A stretch of 64,000 nucleotides of DNA, taken from Candidatus Zixiibacteriota bacterium. GTDB lineage: Bacteria; Zixibacteria; MSB-5A5; WJJR01. Position numbers and translations under genes: made by a program. Location: contig JBFMGX010000014.1 in the NCBI GenBank assembly GCA_040752595.1, positions 1-64,000 of the forward strand, read 5' to 3'. Positions within the stretch are counted from its first letter, which is position 1, and the number at the start of each line of letters is the position of its first letter. The notes under the pieces were generated by a model. The model worked only from the letters and a program-made list of their open reading frames with translations. It was not told the DNA's origin and did no database searches. Of this stretch, positions 43,357 through 53,184 are shown one piece after another.

Positions 43357-45159
43357 ATGGGGATGGTCGAGCACAACTACATCGACTTCGGCGAGGCGGC
43401 ATCCGAGTCCGGGCTGCCGTCGGTGCTCAGCGAACGTTACCTCCGGGCGGTGCGGGAGTTCTGTCACACATGGGGGCGTGCGATCAAGACCATCTGCCTC
43501 TACCCGGCCACCAACCCCCTGCCCGACGAATTCCGCGCCAAATTTCTGAATGCTCTCGCGCCTCTCCTGGAGGAGCGGGAGACCTTGACACTCACGATCT
43601 TCGCGGAAGGATTCGACTGCGGTGGACAGACCATTTACGAGACCTTCGGCGACAACAACCTCGCCTACATGTTCTTCGCCGACGGGGTGAGGCAACTTGT
43701 CTTCCATCAGGGTCTGACACGCGAGGAATCGGATCGATTCCTGGCGATCTGCGCGGAGGTGTACGGCACTCCGGGCGCACGCGCGGACGTCGCCAACCGT
43801 CTCTGGGAGGCGGCATTCGAGCACATCAAGCACTTCACGGTGGACCGGCTGGTCGATGGGACGTACATCGAACCGGTGCGTGACGATGTCCTGTCCGACC
43901 GCGCCCACTCTTTCACGGGGCGGCCGTCGCCAGACACACCCGAGCCAGGGGCGGACATGCCGGGTGCCCCGGAGGATACGGCACTCCCCAATCCTTACGC
44001 CGGGATCCAAAGCCACCGCTACATTCAGATCATGAAGGCATTTGGGGATGTCTCTTCACTGACAACGGCGGAACGGGACAGGGTCATCGCATTGTCGTGC
44101 GGCGACAGCGATCAACCTGGCGAGGAACTCGGGATGGATCTGCTTTCGGAGATGATCCGTTCGAGTGAGAGTTGGCGGATGATCAACGAGTCGGTCGCCG
44201 TGCTGGAGCGGCAATTCGAGCACGCCGTGCAGCACAACCGTTGGGATCTGGCACGCCGGCTGCTCGTACGCTGGCACGACGACGCCGCCCAGGCGCCACC
44301 GCTGGTCGCCCGACGCCTGACAGCGGCGCTTCCGGTGGCGGCACAAAGACAAAACATCGAGCGTCTCGCCGCCTACCTGAACACCAACCCGCAGGCCGAT
44401 CTGGAGCCCGTTTCCACGCTTCTGCCGCTGTTTGGACCCCAGGCGATCACGCCGATCACGGCGATGCTCGGAACGCTCGAACATCGCCCGGCACGCATGA
44501 TGGTCTGCGACTTCCTCGGCAAGCACGGCCGGGAGACCGTCGATCTGATCGGCGGCTTCATCTATGACAAGCGCTGGTATGTCGCCCGCAACGTGGCCAT
44601 GATCCTGGGTGAGATCGGCCATGAACGTGGTCTGATGTTCCTGCGCAAATCGGCCAAGCACAGCGATCCGCGTGTCCGGCTGGAGACCTTACGGGCCGTG
44701 CAACGGATGCACGTTCCGGAGGCAGAGCGGATCCTGCGCGATTTCCTGGAAGACAGCGACGACAGTCTGCGGTGCCGCGCCTTGAGGGCGCTGGGGCAGC
44801 GTCCCGGGAGCTGCTCTCCTGAATGGTTGAAAGAGAAGCTCGACACGGAATCACTGACTGGGAAGGACCCGGCGGAGCTGCGGGAGTTGCTGACCGCCTA
44901 TGCCCGGTTGGGCGGCGGCGAGGCGGTCGAATCGCTCAATCGCTTGGCGCATCGGTCGCCGATGTTGGGCAGGGCCCGTTGGCGCCCGGTACGTTTGGCG
45001 GCGATCTGGGCTCTGGGAGCATCAACCGATCCCCGGGCGCAAAGCGAGCTACAGATACTCTCCCGCGGTCGCGACCGTGAACTCGCCCAGGCAGCTCGAC
45101 TGGCTCTGACCCGTCAGGCGCGCGCCGAGGATGACGCCCAGGAGGATCGCCTGCCATGA
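43357..45159 (+). CDS. HEAT-repeat protein with a novel-looking N-terminal domain
   Basis: About 600 aa from ATG 43357 (ATG 43363 also possible); the frame to 43108 has no support. Residues 15-150 form an uncharacterised domain containing AIKTICLYPATNPLPDEF, LTLTIFAEGFDCGGQTIY and FADGVRQLVFHQGL. A linker rich in Pro/Asp follows, then HEAT repeats in the last 250 residues (YVARNVAMILGEIGHERGL; RLETLRAVQRMHVPEAERIL). HEAT arrays bind partner proteins. It ends in an ATGA overlap with the HD-GYP gene, so the two are translationally coupled and likely work together. Confidence 0.75.
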   Translation: MGMVEHNYIDFGEAASESGLPSVLSERYLRAVREFCHTWGRAIKTICLYPATNPLPDEFRAKFLNALAPLLEERETLTLTIFAEGFDCGGQTIYETFGDNNLAYMFFADGVRQLVFHQGLTREESDRFLAICAEVYGTPGARADVANRLWEAAFEHIKHFTVDRLVDGTYIEPVRDDVLSDRAHSFTGRPSPDTPEPGADMPGAPEDTALPNPYAGIQSHRYIQIMKAFGDVSSLTTAERDRVIALSCGDSDQPGEELGMDLLSEMIRSSESWRMINESVAVLERQFEHAVQHNRWDLARRLLVRWHDDAAQAPPLVARRLTAALPVAAQRQNIERLAAYLNTNPQADLEPVSTLLPLFGPQAITPITAMLGTLEHRPARMMVCDFLGKHGRETVDLIGGFIYDKRWYVARNVAMILGEIGHERGLMFLRKSAKHSDPRVRLETLRAVQRMHVPEAERILRDFLEDSDDSLRCRALRALGQRPGSCSPEWLKEKLDTESLTGKDPAELRELLTAYARLGGGEAVESLNRLAHRSPMLGRARWRPVRLAAIWALGASTDPRAQSELQILSRGRDRELAQAARLALTRQARAEDDAQEDRLP

Positions 45160-46679
45160 GCAGCCATCCGCCCCCGATCACCACGGCGCCATCGGTCGAT
45201 GCCGAGCAACGGCGGCGCGCCCACACGGTTCTCAAGGCGCTGTTCGCGGCCTGGCGCGCGGCGGCTGTCTATGACGACAACAACGCCGGCTACCGCAGTC
45301 GCCGTTCGGAACTGGACGAGGCGCTGGCCGATCTGTTCGACCACGGCAGTGATTGCCGGATCAGCTATCAGAACGACTACCTTTTCTTCAACGGCGAGCG
45401 CCTGAACTACGACCGCGAGTTCTCATCCGGACGGCCATTGGCGGAACGGTTCGGTGAATTGGGACTGGGCGATCTGACGATCCACGCCGATGCGTCTCCC
45501 GACCAGATCGACCAGGCGCTCTTCGCGCTTGCCGAGGCGGGCCGTCGTCCTGACCGGACATTCGACGCGCTGCGTGAGACATGGACGGGACTTGCGATCA
45601 CGGGCATCACGATCGGCCCGCTGTCGTTGCACGGCAGCCGGCTCCCATCGTCCGGGGCGACCACAACCAACTCCCAGGAAGCCCGTCGCCGCCGTGCCCT
45701 AGCGTTGTTCCAGCGCTCGGAAGCAGTCGTGCAGGATTTCTGGGAGCGGGTACGGGACCGCAACTCCTTTGATTCCGGCTCGGTCCAGCGCACTGTGCAT
45801 CAATTGATCGACGAAGTTGCCGGCGAGGAGGACATTCTTTTCGAGTTCGCCGCGCTGAAGGATTTCGATGAGTACACGTTCTACCATTCGGTCAACGTCG
45901 CCATCTACTCCATCGCCGTCGGCATGCGTCTGGGGCTGGACCGGATGGCGTTGACGCGCCTTGGCCTGGCGGCCATGTTGCATGACATCGGCAAAGTCAA
46001 ACTTCCGCGCGACCTCATCACCAAACCGAAGGAATTCGACGAGGACGACTGGACGCAGATCAAACGGCACCCGGCGCTCGGCGCTCTCACCATCGCCAGT
46101 ATGCGACCGCTCGATGCGCAGGTGAGTACGGCGATGGCCGGGGCTTTCGAGCACCACCTCAACGTCGACCTCTCCGGATACCCGACCTTGACAAGACCGA
46201 GGGTCCTGCAACTTGAGTCCCGGATCATCGCGCTCTGCGACGCCTTTGACGCGATGACCTCGGGGCGGGTCTACCAGAAAGAGGCGATCAGTCCGGATGA
46301 GGCGATGCGGCGGCTCCTCCACCAAGGGGCCACCCGGTATGATCCCTTGGTGGTGAAGGCGTTTGTCCACACGGTCGGTGTCTTCCCGGTGGGAACGGTG
46401 GGACGGCTGTCGGATGGATCGCTGGCGGTGGTGATCCGAAACGATTCGACGGATCTATATGCTCCCGTGGTCCTTGTGATCCGCGATGCTCATGGGGTGC
46501 CGGTGCGAACAGAGAGGCGACTCGCCCCGCAGCCGGATGCGCCGGCAGACGAACGTCTACATCTGATGGAAATCCTCAACCCGCGGGATGTCGGGGTCAA
46601 CGTGGCCGACTACATCGGCGTGATTAATCCCGCCGAACCCGACGCATCGAACGAAGCTCTCGCCGGTGTCGCCCTGTAG
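45156..46679 (+). CDS. HD-GYP domain protein with an N-terminal sensor-like domain
   Basis: 507 aa, starting inside the stop of the HEAT gene. Residues 20-130 carry a domain with LKALFAAWRAAAVYDDNN, CRISYQNDYLFFNGERLNYD and GDLTIHADASPDQIDQAL, laid out like the N-domain of the HEAT protein. The HD-GYP domain has His244 (FYHSVNVA), His276-Asp277 (LHDIGK), KRHP near 305, and HHLNVDLSGYP at 333-343. HD-GYP enzymes hydrolyse cyclic dinucleotides such as c-di-GMP. The final 100 residues form a beta-rich C-domain (RLSDGSLAVVIRND). It is followed by a family A repeat block. Confidence 0.85.
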   Translation: MSSHPPPITTAPSVDAEQRRRAHTVLKALFAAWRAAAVYDDNNAGYRSRRSELDEALADLFDHGSDCRISYQNDYLFFNGERLNYDREFSSGRPLAERFGELGLGDLTIHADASPDQIDQALFALAEAGRRPDRTFDALRETWTGLAITGITIGPLSLHGSRLPSSGATTTNSQEARRRRALALFQRSEAVVQDFWERVRDRNSFDSGSVQRTVHQLIDEVAGEEDILFEFAALKDFDEYTFYHSVNVAIYSIAVGMRLGLDRMALTRLGLAAMLHDIGKVKLPRDLITKPKEFDEDDWTQIKRHPALGALTIASMRPLDAQVSTAMAGAFEHHLNVDLSGYPTLTRPRVLQLESRIIALCDAFDAMTSGRVYQKEAISPDEAMRRLLHQGATRYDPLVVKAFVHTVGVFPVGTVGRLSDGSLAVVIRNDSTDLYAPVVLVIRDAHGVPVRTERRLAPQPDAPADERLHLMEILNPRDVGVNVADYIGVINPAEPDASNEALAGVAL

Positions 46680-46680
46680 C

Positions 46681-46798
46681 GGCGGGTGCTTTGCACCCAC
46701 CGCCAGGGGGCTCGAAGCCCCGTGTCAGCAAGGGAATGCAGGTTCGAGGACAGCGGGTTTTCAACCCGCTGATGGTGGGTGCAGAGCACCCACCCTAC
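46681..46798. repeat. Family A palindromic repeat cluster
   Basis: GGCGGGTGCTTTGCACCCACCGCC, GGGGGCTCGAAGCCCC, GCGGGTTTTCAACCCGC and GGTGGGTGCAGAGCACCCACC between the convergent HD-GYP and lepA genes. Confidence 0.85.
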
Positions 46799-48600
46799 TC
46801 CCCGATCTTGAGCACAGCCAGGAACGCCTCCGGCGGGACATCGACTCTGCCGACACGCTTCATGCGCCGTTTCCCCGCCTTCTGTTTTTCCAGGAGCTTG
46901 CGCTTGCGGGTGACATCGCCGCCATAGAGCTTGGCGATGACATCCTTGCGCAAGGGCTTGATCGACTCGCGGGCAATCGGCTTGCCGCCGCCCAAGGCGG
47001 CCTGGATGACGACTTCGAACTGCTGACGGGGAATCAACTCCTTGAGGACTTCGCACATGCGCCGCCCGATGCGATAGGCGGCATCGCGATGCACCACGGC
47101 CGACAAGGCATCGACTGTCTCACCGGCCAGACGGATCTCCAAACGCTCCAGCGCGCTGACCCGGTATTCGAGATAGTCATAGTCGAGGGAGCCGTATCCG
47201 CGCGTGACCGACTTGAGCCGGTCGTAGAAATCGAAGATGATCTCGGCCAGTGGGAAGTCGAAGATCAGTCGCGCCCGGTCGCCGGCGACGTATTCGGTGT
47301 TCAGGTACGAGCCGCGCTTGCCGGTGGACAGGGTCATCACCGTCCCAACGGCGTCGGTCGGGCAGACGATGTGAGCCCGCACATACGGCTCGGCGATCGA
47401 CTGGTATTGCCCCCGCGGCGGCACATCCGCCGGATTGTCGATCGTCCGCACGGTGCCGTCGTTCATCGTGACCTCGTATTCGACGTTCGGAACAGTCGCG
47501 ACGATCGGCTGATTGAACTCACGCGCCAGCCGCTCGCGTACGATTTCCAGATGCAAGAGCCCGAGAAACCCGCAACGGAATCCGAATCCCAACGCCAGCG
47601 AGCGCTCGGGAACGAATGACAACGAGGCGTCATTAAGTCGTAGCTTATCCAAGGCGGTGCGCAGGTCGCCATAGCGATCGGAGTCGGCCGGATACAGACC
47701 GGAGAAGACCATCGGCTTGATGGCGCGGAAACCGGGCAGTGCCTCCGCGGCGGGTTCATCGGCATTGGACACGGTGTCGCCGACGCGCGCCTCGTGGATG
47801 TCCTTGAGGTGTGCCGTGATGTAGCCGACCTCTCCGGCAGCCAGATGACCGGTCGGGATGTACCCCAGTTGCAGGATGCCGACCTGGTCGGCGTCATGCC
47901 GGTGCTCGGGCTGGGCGAAGAACCGGAGCGGATCCCCGTCCCTAAGCTCACCGTCAAACACGCGCACATAGACCACCGCGCCCTGATACGAATCGTGCGC
48001 CGCATCGAACACGAGCGCACGCAGCGGTGCTGCCACATTCCCTGACGGCGCTGGGATACGACGGATGATCTCTTCCAACAGCTCGGGCGTGCCCAATCCG
48101 GTCTTGGCGGAAACGCGCAGGACATCGCGCGGCTCGCAGGACAAGAGGTTGGCGACCTCGGCGGCGTGACGGTCGCAGTCGGCCTGCGGCAGATCGATCT
48201 TGTTCAGGACCGGGATGATCGTCAGCCCCGCCTCGATCGCCAGGTAGGCATTGGCGACGGTCTGCGCTTGGATTCCTTGGGCCGCGTCGACGACAAGTAT
48301 CGCCCCTTCACATGCCGACAGCGCGCGCGAAACCTCGTAGTTGAAATCCACGTGTCCGGGGGTGTCGATCAGATTGAGGACATACTCCGCGCCGTCGGCG
48401 GCGACATGGCGCATGCGAATGGCATGGGATTTGATCGTAATGCCGCGCTCGCGTTCGAGGTCCATGTTGTCGAGGACCTGCTCGCGCATCTTGCGCGCCT
48501 CAATCGTGCCGGTGATCTCCAGCAGACGGTCGGCGAGGGTCGACTTGCCGTGGTCGATGTGCGCAATGATCGAGAAATTGCGGATGTGCTGTTGGTCCAT
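46795..48600 (-). CDS. lepA: Elongation factor 4 (LepA)
   Basis: 601 aa from ATG 48600. HIRNFSIIAHIDHGKSTLADRLLE holds G1 of the GTPase (AHIDHGKST), DTPGHVDF G3 and NKIDLP G4; GFRCGFLGLLHLEIVRERL and the C-terminal SLDYDYLEYR..RKRKLLEKQKAGK are unique to LepA. It back-translocates or monitors ribosomes during elongation under stress. It lies divergent from coaX. A family A repeat abuts its 3' end. Confidence 0.96.
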   Translation of the reverse strand: MDQQHIRNFSIIAHIDHGKSTLADRLLEITGTIEARKMREQVLDNMDLERERGITIKSHAIRMRHVAADGAEYVLNLIDTPGHVDFNYEVSRALSACEGAILVVDAAQGIQAQTVANAYLAIEAGLTIIPVLNKIDLPQADCDRHAAEVANLLSCEPRDVLRVSAKTGLGTPELLEEIIRRIPAPSGNVAAPLRALVFDAAHDSYQGAVVYVRVFDGELRDGDPLRFFAQPEHRHDADQVGILQLGYIPTGHLAAGEVGYITAHLKDIHEARVGDTVSNADEPAAEALPGFRAIKPMVFSGLYPADSDRYGDLRTALDKLRLNDASLSFVPERSLALGFGFRCGFLGLLHLEIVRERLAREFNQPIVATVPNVEYEVTMNDGTVRTIDNPADVPPRGQYQSIAEPYVRAHIVCPTDAVGTVMTLSTGKRGSYLNTEYVAGDRARLIFDFPLAEIIFDFYDRLKSVTRGYGSLDYDYLEYRVSALERLEIRLAGETVDALSAVVHRDAAYRIGRRMCEVLKELIPRQQFEVVIQAALGGGKPIARESIKPLRKDVIAKLYGGDVTRKRKLLEKQKAGKRRMKRVGRVDVPPEAFLAVLKIGE

Positions 48601-48802
48601 GGTCACTCGGTCTGCTCCGGCGGCGCCATCACCAAGGTGGCCCACCCATGCCAGTTGTCGGCCGTCGAAGCGACCAATGGTACGGATTCACCGAGTGCTT
48701 CACAAGCACCCGCGCCTCATGCTGAAATTCGCCACGATTGGCAGCAGGTGCAGAACACCCACCGCACTGGAATGGGCACGCTTAATGACATATACTGGAG
48801 TG

Positions 48803-49582
48803 ATGCCCCATCTCCTCACCATCGACATCGGCAACACCACCGCCCACGTGGGGGCGTTTGAAGGTGATCGGCTGGTGTTCTCGTTCCGACTGGCGTCGAC
48901 ACACGCACGGACGGTCGATGAGGCGGCGATGTTGCTCCGTCAACTGCTGGCCGATGCACGGATCGCGCGCGATGGCATCTCCGGCGCGGTCGTCTGTTCG
49001 GTCGTGCCGGTCCTGACCCCGGTCATCGAAGCGGCGGTCGAGGCAGTCATCGGCTCAAGGCCACATGAAGTAACCCACCGTTCCCGGCTGAACATCCGGA
49101 TTGCGACGACATTCCCGGAGCAGGTCGGCGCCGATCGGATCGCCAATGCCGAGGGATTCTGGGTGGAGCACCACTCGGCGGGGATCGTGGTCGACTTCGG
49201 GACGGCGACGACGTTCGATGTGATTTCCCAAGACGGCGCCTACCTCGGCGGCGCTATTGCTCCGGGGATCGAGACATCCGCCGAACGCCTCTCCCATAAG
49301 GCGGCGCAGTTGTTCAAAGTCGCCATCACCTCACCGTCATCTGCCATCGGCAAGACGACCGAAGACGCACTCCGTTCAGGGCTGTACCATGGCACGATCG
49401 GTGCGGTCGACGAGATCGTCTCCCGCATCGCTGCTGAGATGGGCGGCGTTCCCAAGGTGATCGCCACCGGCGGCTTGGCACCGCTCATAGCCGAAGGGTC
49501 GAAGACGATACAGTTGGTCGATCCGATCTTGACCCTCAAGGGCCTCCGGGCCATCTGGCTGGGCAATCGCCCCGTGTCGTAG
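48803..49582 (+). CDS. coaX: Type III pantothenate kinase
   Basis: 259 aa from ATG 48803, with a GGAG ribosome site; the longer frame to 48341 runs antisense to lepA and is not real. LLTIDIGNTTAHVGAF is the phosphate loop, SGAVVCSVVPVLTPV and GADRIANAEGFW the pantothenate region, VVDFGTATTFDVI the second loop and GGAIAPGIETSAERL the C-lobe motif. CoaX starts coenzyme A synthesis by phosphorylating pantothenate. It is followed by repeats and then groESL. Confidence 0.93.
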   Translation: MPHLLTIDIGNTTAHVGAFEGDRLVFSFRLASTHARTVDEAAMLLRQLLADARIARDGISGAVVCSVVPVLTPVIEAAVEAVIGSRPHEVTHRSRLNIRIATTFPEQVGADRIANAEGFWVEHHSAGIVVDFGTATTFDVISQDGAYLGGAIAPGIETSAERLSHKAAQLFKVAITSPSSAIGKTTEDALRSGLYHGTIGAVDEIVSRIAAEMGGVPKVIATGGLAPLIAEGSKTIQLVDPILTLKGLRAIWLGNRPVS

Positions 49583-49613
49583 CAACCGCGCTTGGCATGA
49601 TCACACGGCCCTC

Positions 49614-49720
49614 GTGCCCACCCTTCGGGTGGGGCACCGGACGTTCATCGCCAAGGGAAATCGAACGAGGGAGCCCCGAAGGGGCGAAAGAACCCAGCCC
49701 ACGGCGTGAGCCGTGGGACA
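49614..49720. repeat. Family A-like palindromic repeats
   Basis: GTGCCCACCCTTCGGGTGGGGCAC, GGGAGCCCCGAAGGGGCGAA and GCCCACGGCGTGAGCCGTGGG between coaX and the groESL promoter. Confidence 0.75.
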
Positions 49721-49815
49721 GCCGGCCTAATGACATCGCCTTAATGCATTGAATGGCAATGCGATAAGCAATGGACACCACCTCGTCCCGGAACAACGTC
49801 CCGTACCGAAAAGAT

Positions 49816-49845
49816 TTGCGCCCATCGCCCGATAGCGCGTATAAT
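49816..49845 (+). promoter_or_regulatory. groESL sigma70-like promoter
   Basis: TTGCGC and TATAAT with an 18-base spacer, ending 11 bases before the CIRCE operator. The -10 box is a consensus match; the -35 box matches partly. Confidence 0.65.
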
Positions 49846-49856
49846 GGGGCACGATG

Positions 49857-49883
49857 TTAGCACTCGTTGACATCGAGTGCTAA
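49857..49883. promoter_or_regulatory. CIRCE operator (HrcA binding site)
   Basis: TTAGCACTC, nine bases (GTTGACATC), GAGTGCTAA: a perfect CIRCE inverted repeat, directly upstream of groES. HrcA binding here is expected to repress groESL until heat shock titrates GroEL. The hrcA gene is not in the window. Confidence 0.95.
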
Positions 49884-49945
49884 CAGCGGCTGTGGACGAC
49901 AATACATCACTGTATAGGAGCGAACCAACACACAGGAGGAGCACG

Positions 49946-50236
49946 ATGAACGTGAAGCCGCTGGCGGATCGCGTGGTGATCAAGCCGCTCGACACGGAAA
50001 AAGAAGTGAAGAAGGGCGGGATCATCATCCCCGACACCGCCAAGGAAAAGCCCCAAGAGGGTGAGGTGATGGAAGTCGGTCCGGGACGGAAGACCGATGA
50101 GGGCAAACTCATTCCCCCCGAGGTCAAGAAGGGCGACAAGGTCCTCTACGGCAAATACTCGGGGACCGAGGTGACGATCGGCAGCGACGAGTATCTGATC
50201 ATGCGCGAAAGCGACATTCTCGCGGTTGTCAACTAA
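49946..50236 (+). CDS. groES: Co-chaperonin GroES
   Basis: 96 aa from ATG 49946, with AGGAGGAGCACG upstream. [44 protein letters not shown] and the C-terminal [29 protein letters not shown] are the GroES sequence (segments shown to locate the mobile loop and roof). It forms the heptameric lid of GroEL. Control by the CIRCE operator upstream is expected. About 300 bases of repeats separate it from groEL, unusual for this operon. Confidence 0.97.
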   Translation: MNVKPLADRVVIKPLDTEKEVKKGGIIIPDTAKEKPQEGEVMEVGPGRKTDEGKLIPPEVKKGDKVLYGKYSGTEVTIGSDEYLIMRESDILAVVN

Positions 50237-50280
50237 CGTTCACACAGGGTCAAGTCCCAGTGCAAACTCGGCAACCACAT

Positions 50281-50424
50281 GTCATTCTGAGGAGCAATGT
50301 CCGCCGGTGGCGGACATGCGACGAAGAATCTGCTTCTCGTCGTGGCGGAACGCGTAGGGGCTGGACAGCAGATCCTTCGCTTCATACCGCCCGCTTCCGC
50401 GGCCGGAATTCGCTCAGGATGACA
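50281..50424. repeat. Family C repeat variant inside the groESL operon
   Basis: Starts GTCATTCTGAGGAGC and ends CGCTCAGGATGACAG, with AGAATCTGCTTCTCG..CAGCAGATCCTTCGC arms as in the 14559 copy, enlarged by CCGCCGGTGGCGG and GCCCGCTTCCGCGGC insert stems. Confidence 0.8.
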
Positions 50425-50453
50425 GGCGGGGATGCCCCGTGGTGATCTTGTAG

Positions 50454-50495
50454 GTCAGGAGCCCGCCGGAGGCGGACAAGCCCCGTGCTCCTGAC
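50454..50495. repeat. Inverted repeat in the groES-groEL gap
   Basis: GTCAGGAGC on the left pairs with GCTCCTGAC on the right around CCGCCGGAGGCGGACAAGCC. It lies 40 bases before the groEL start. Confidence 0.75.
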
Positions 50496-50534
50496 ATGAC
50501 CAAAACAAGAGCAATCGACAAGGAGTCATAAACC

Positions 50535-52184
<1,650 letters not shown>

Positions 52185-52203
52185 GCCTCCCGAGTCTTGA
52201 GGA

Positions 52204-52224
52204 CAGGGGGCTTTCAGCCCCCTG
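52204..52224. repeat. Family A palindrome (CAGGGGGCTTTCAGCCCCCTG)
   Basis: A near-perfect 21-base palindrome 20 bases after the groEL stop, just ahead of the terminator. Confidence 0.75.
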
Positions 52225-52233
52225 CAACAACCA

Positions 52234-52265
52234 CCCCCGCGTCGGGCAACCGGCGCGGGGGTTTT
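52234..52265 (+). terminator. Rho-independent terminator of groESL
   Basis: CCCCCGCG and CGCGGGGG form an 8-bp stem around TCGGGCAACCGG (itself partly paired), followed by TTTT. Confidence 0.8.
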
Positions 52266-52319
52266 CCGTAGACATGAATGAGGATCGCGGGATGGCATCG
52301 CCTCAACGGGCGCTCCCGT

Positions 52320-52420
52320 CCATGAACAGCAGACCCCTCGCTGCGCTCGGGGTGACAGAAGCGCGGACGAGCCTGGAGAATTTCTGTCGTTCCGAGCGTG
52401 GCGAGGAACCTGCTTTTCTC
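52320..52420. repeat. Family C repeat, arms in reversed order
   Basis: AGCAGACCCCTCGCTGCGCTCGGGGTGACAG (right arm; landmark) is followed by GTCGTTCCGAGCGTGGCGAGG and AACCTGCTTTTCTC (left arm). This is the arrangement expected when two adjacent copies share a junction. It lies between groEL and the ABC ATPase. Confidence 0.7.
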
Positions 52421-52491
52421 TGGACACGATCATCTCAATTCGTTCTGTTGAGCACTTGAAGATACAGTACTCTTTCGAGAAGCAGCCCTCA

Positions 52492-53184
52492 ATGGGCCAT
52501 CCCCTCATCCGCACACGCGAACTCTGCCGCTACTACAGACGCGGGCCGCAGGAGATTCGCGCGGTCGACCGGGTGACGCTCGACATCCCGCGCGGCGATT
52601 TCTTGGCTGTGGTCGGGGCCTCCGGATCGGGAAAGTCGACCCTGCTCAATCTGTTGGCGGGTCTGGATTCGCCGACCTCAGGCGGGATCGATTTCGAGGG
52701 AGTGCCCTTCGCTACCCTGTCGCGCCGTCAGCGCTCGGCCTACCGTGCCCACAAGGTGGGGATGGTCTTTCAGTCGTTCAACCTGATCGCGCACCGGACG
52801 GCGGTGGAGAATGTCGAGCTGGCGCTCTACTTCAATCAAACTCTACCCCGTGATCGCCGCCAACAGGCCACGGCGATTCTGGAACGGCTCGGCCTGGCCG
52901 AACGGATGACCCATCGCCCCGCCGATTTGTCGGGTGGCGAGCAGCAACGGGTGGCGATTGCGCGCGCGTTGGTCAAACGCCCGTCGGTGCTCTGTGTCGA
53001 TGAGCCGACCGGGAACCTCGATCAGGATAATGCGCGGCAGGTGATCGAGTTGTTGGCGGAGTTGAATCGCGGGGGGCAGACGATCATTCTGGTCACGCAT
53101 GATCCCTCGATCGCCGCTTGTGCCCGGCGGACGATCCGCATGCGCTATGGGCAGATTGTGACGGACGCCGGAGGCGCGGCATGA
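52492..53184 (+). CDS. MacB/LolD-type ABC transporter ATP-binding protein
   Basis: 230 aa from ATG 52492; an upstream TTG at 52456 is less likely. Walker A VVGASGSGKSTLLN, AHKVGMVFQSFNLIAHRTAVENV (Q-loop region with the MacB-like FQSFNL), signature LSGGEQQRVAIARAL, Walker B VLCVDEPTGNLD and switch VTHDP are those of the MacB/LolD/FtsE branch. Its stop overlaps the permease start as ATGA. With the permease it forms a mechanotransmission-type exporter, for lipoprotein, peptide or lipid. Substrate unknown. Confidence 0.9.
   Translation: MGHPLIRTRELCRYYRRGPQEIRAVDRVTLDIPRGDFLAVVGASGSGKSTLLNLLAGLDSPTSGGIDFEGVPFATLSRRQRSAYRAHKVGMVFQSFNLIAHRTAVENVELALYFNQTLPRDRRQQATAILERLGLAERMTHRPADLSGGEQQRVAIARALVKRPSVLCVDEPTGNLDQDNARQVIELLAELNRGGQTIILVTHDPSIAACARRTIRMRYGQIVTDAGGAA

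Noticed and set aside
48341-48802. Extended N-terminus of coaX
   Set aside because: Runs antisense through lepA; the pantothenate kinase motif begins right after ATG 48803, which has its own ribosome site.
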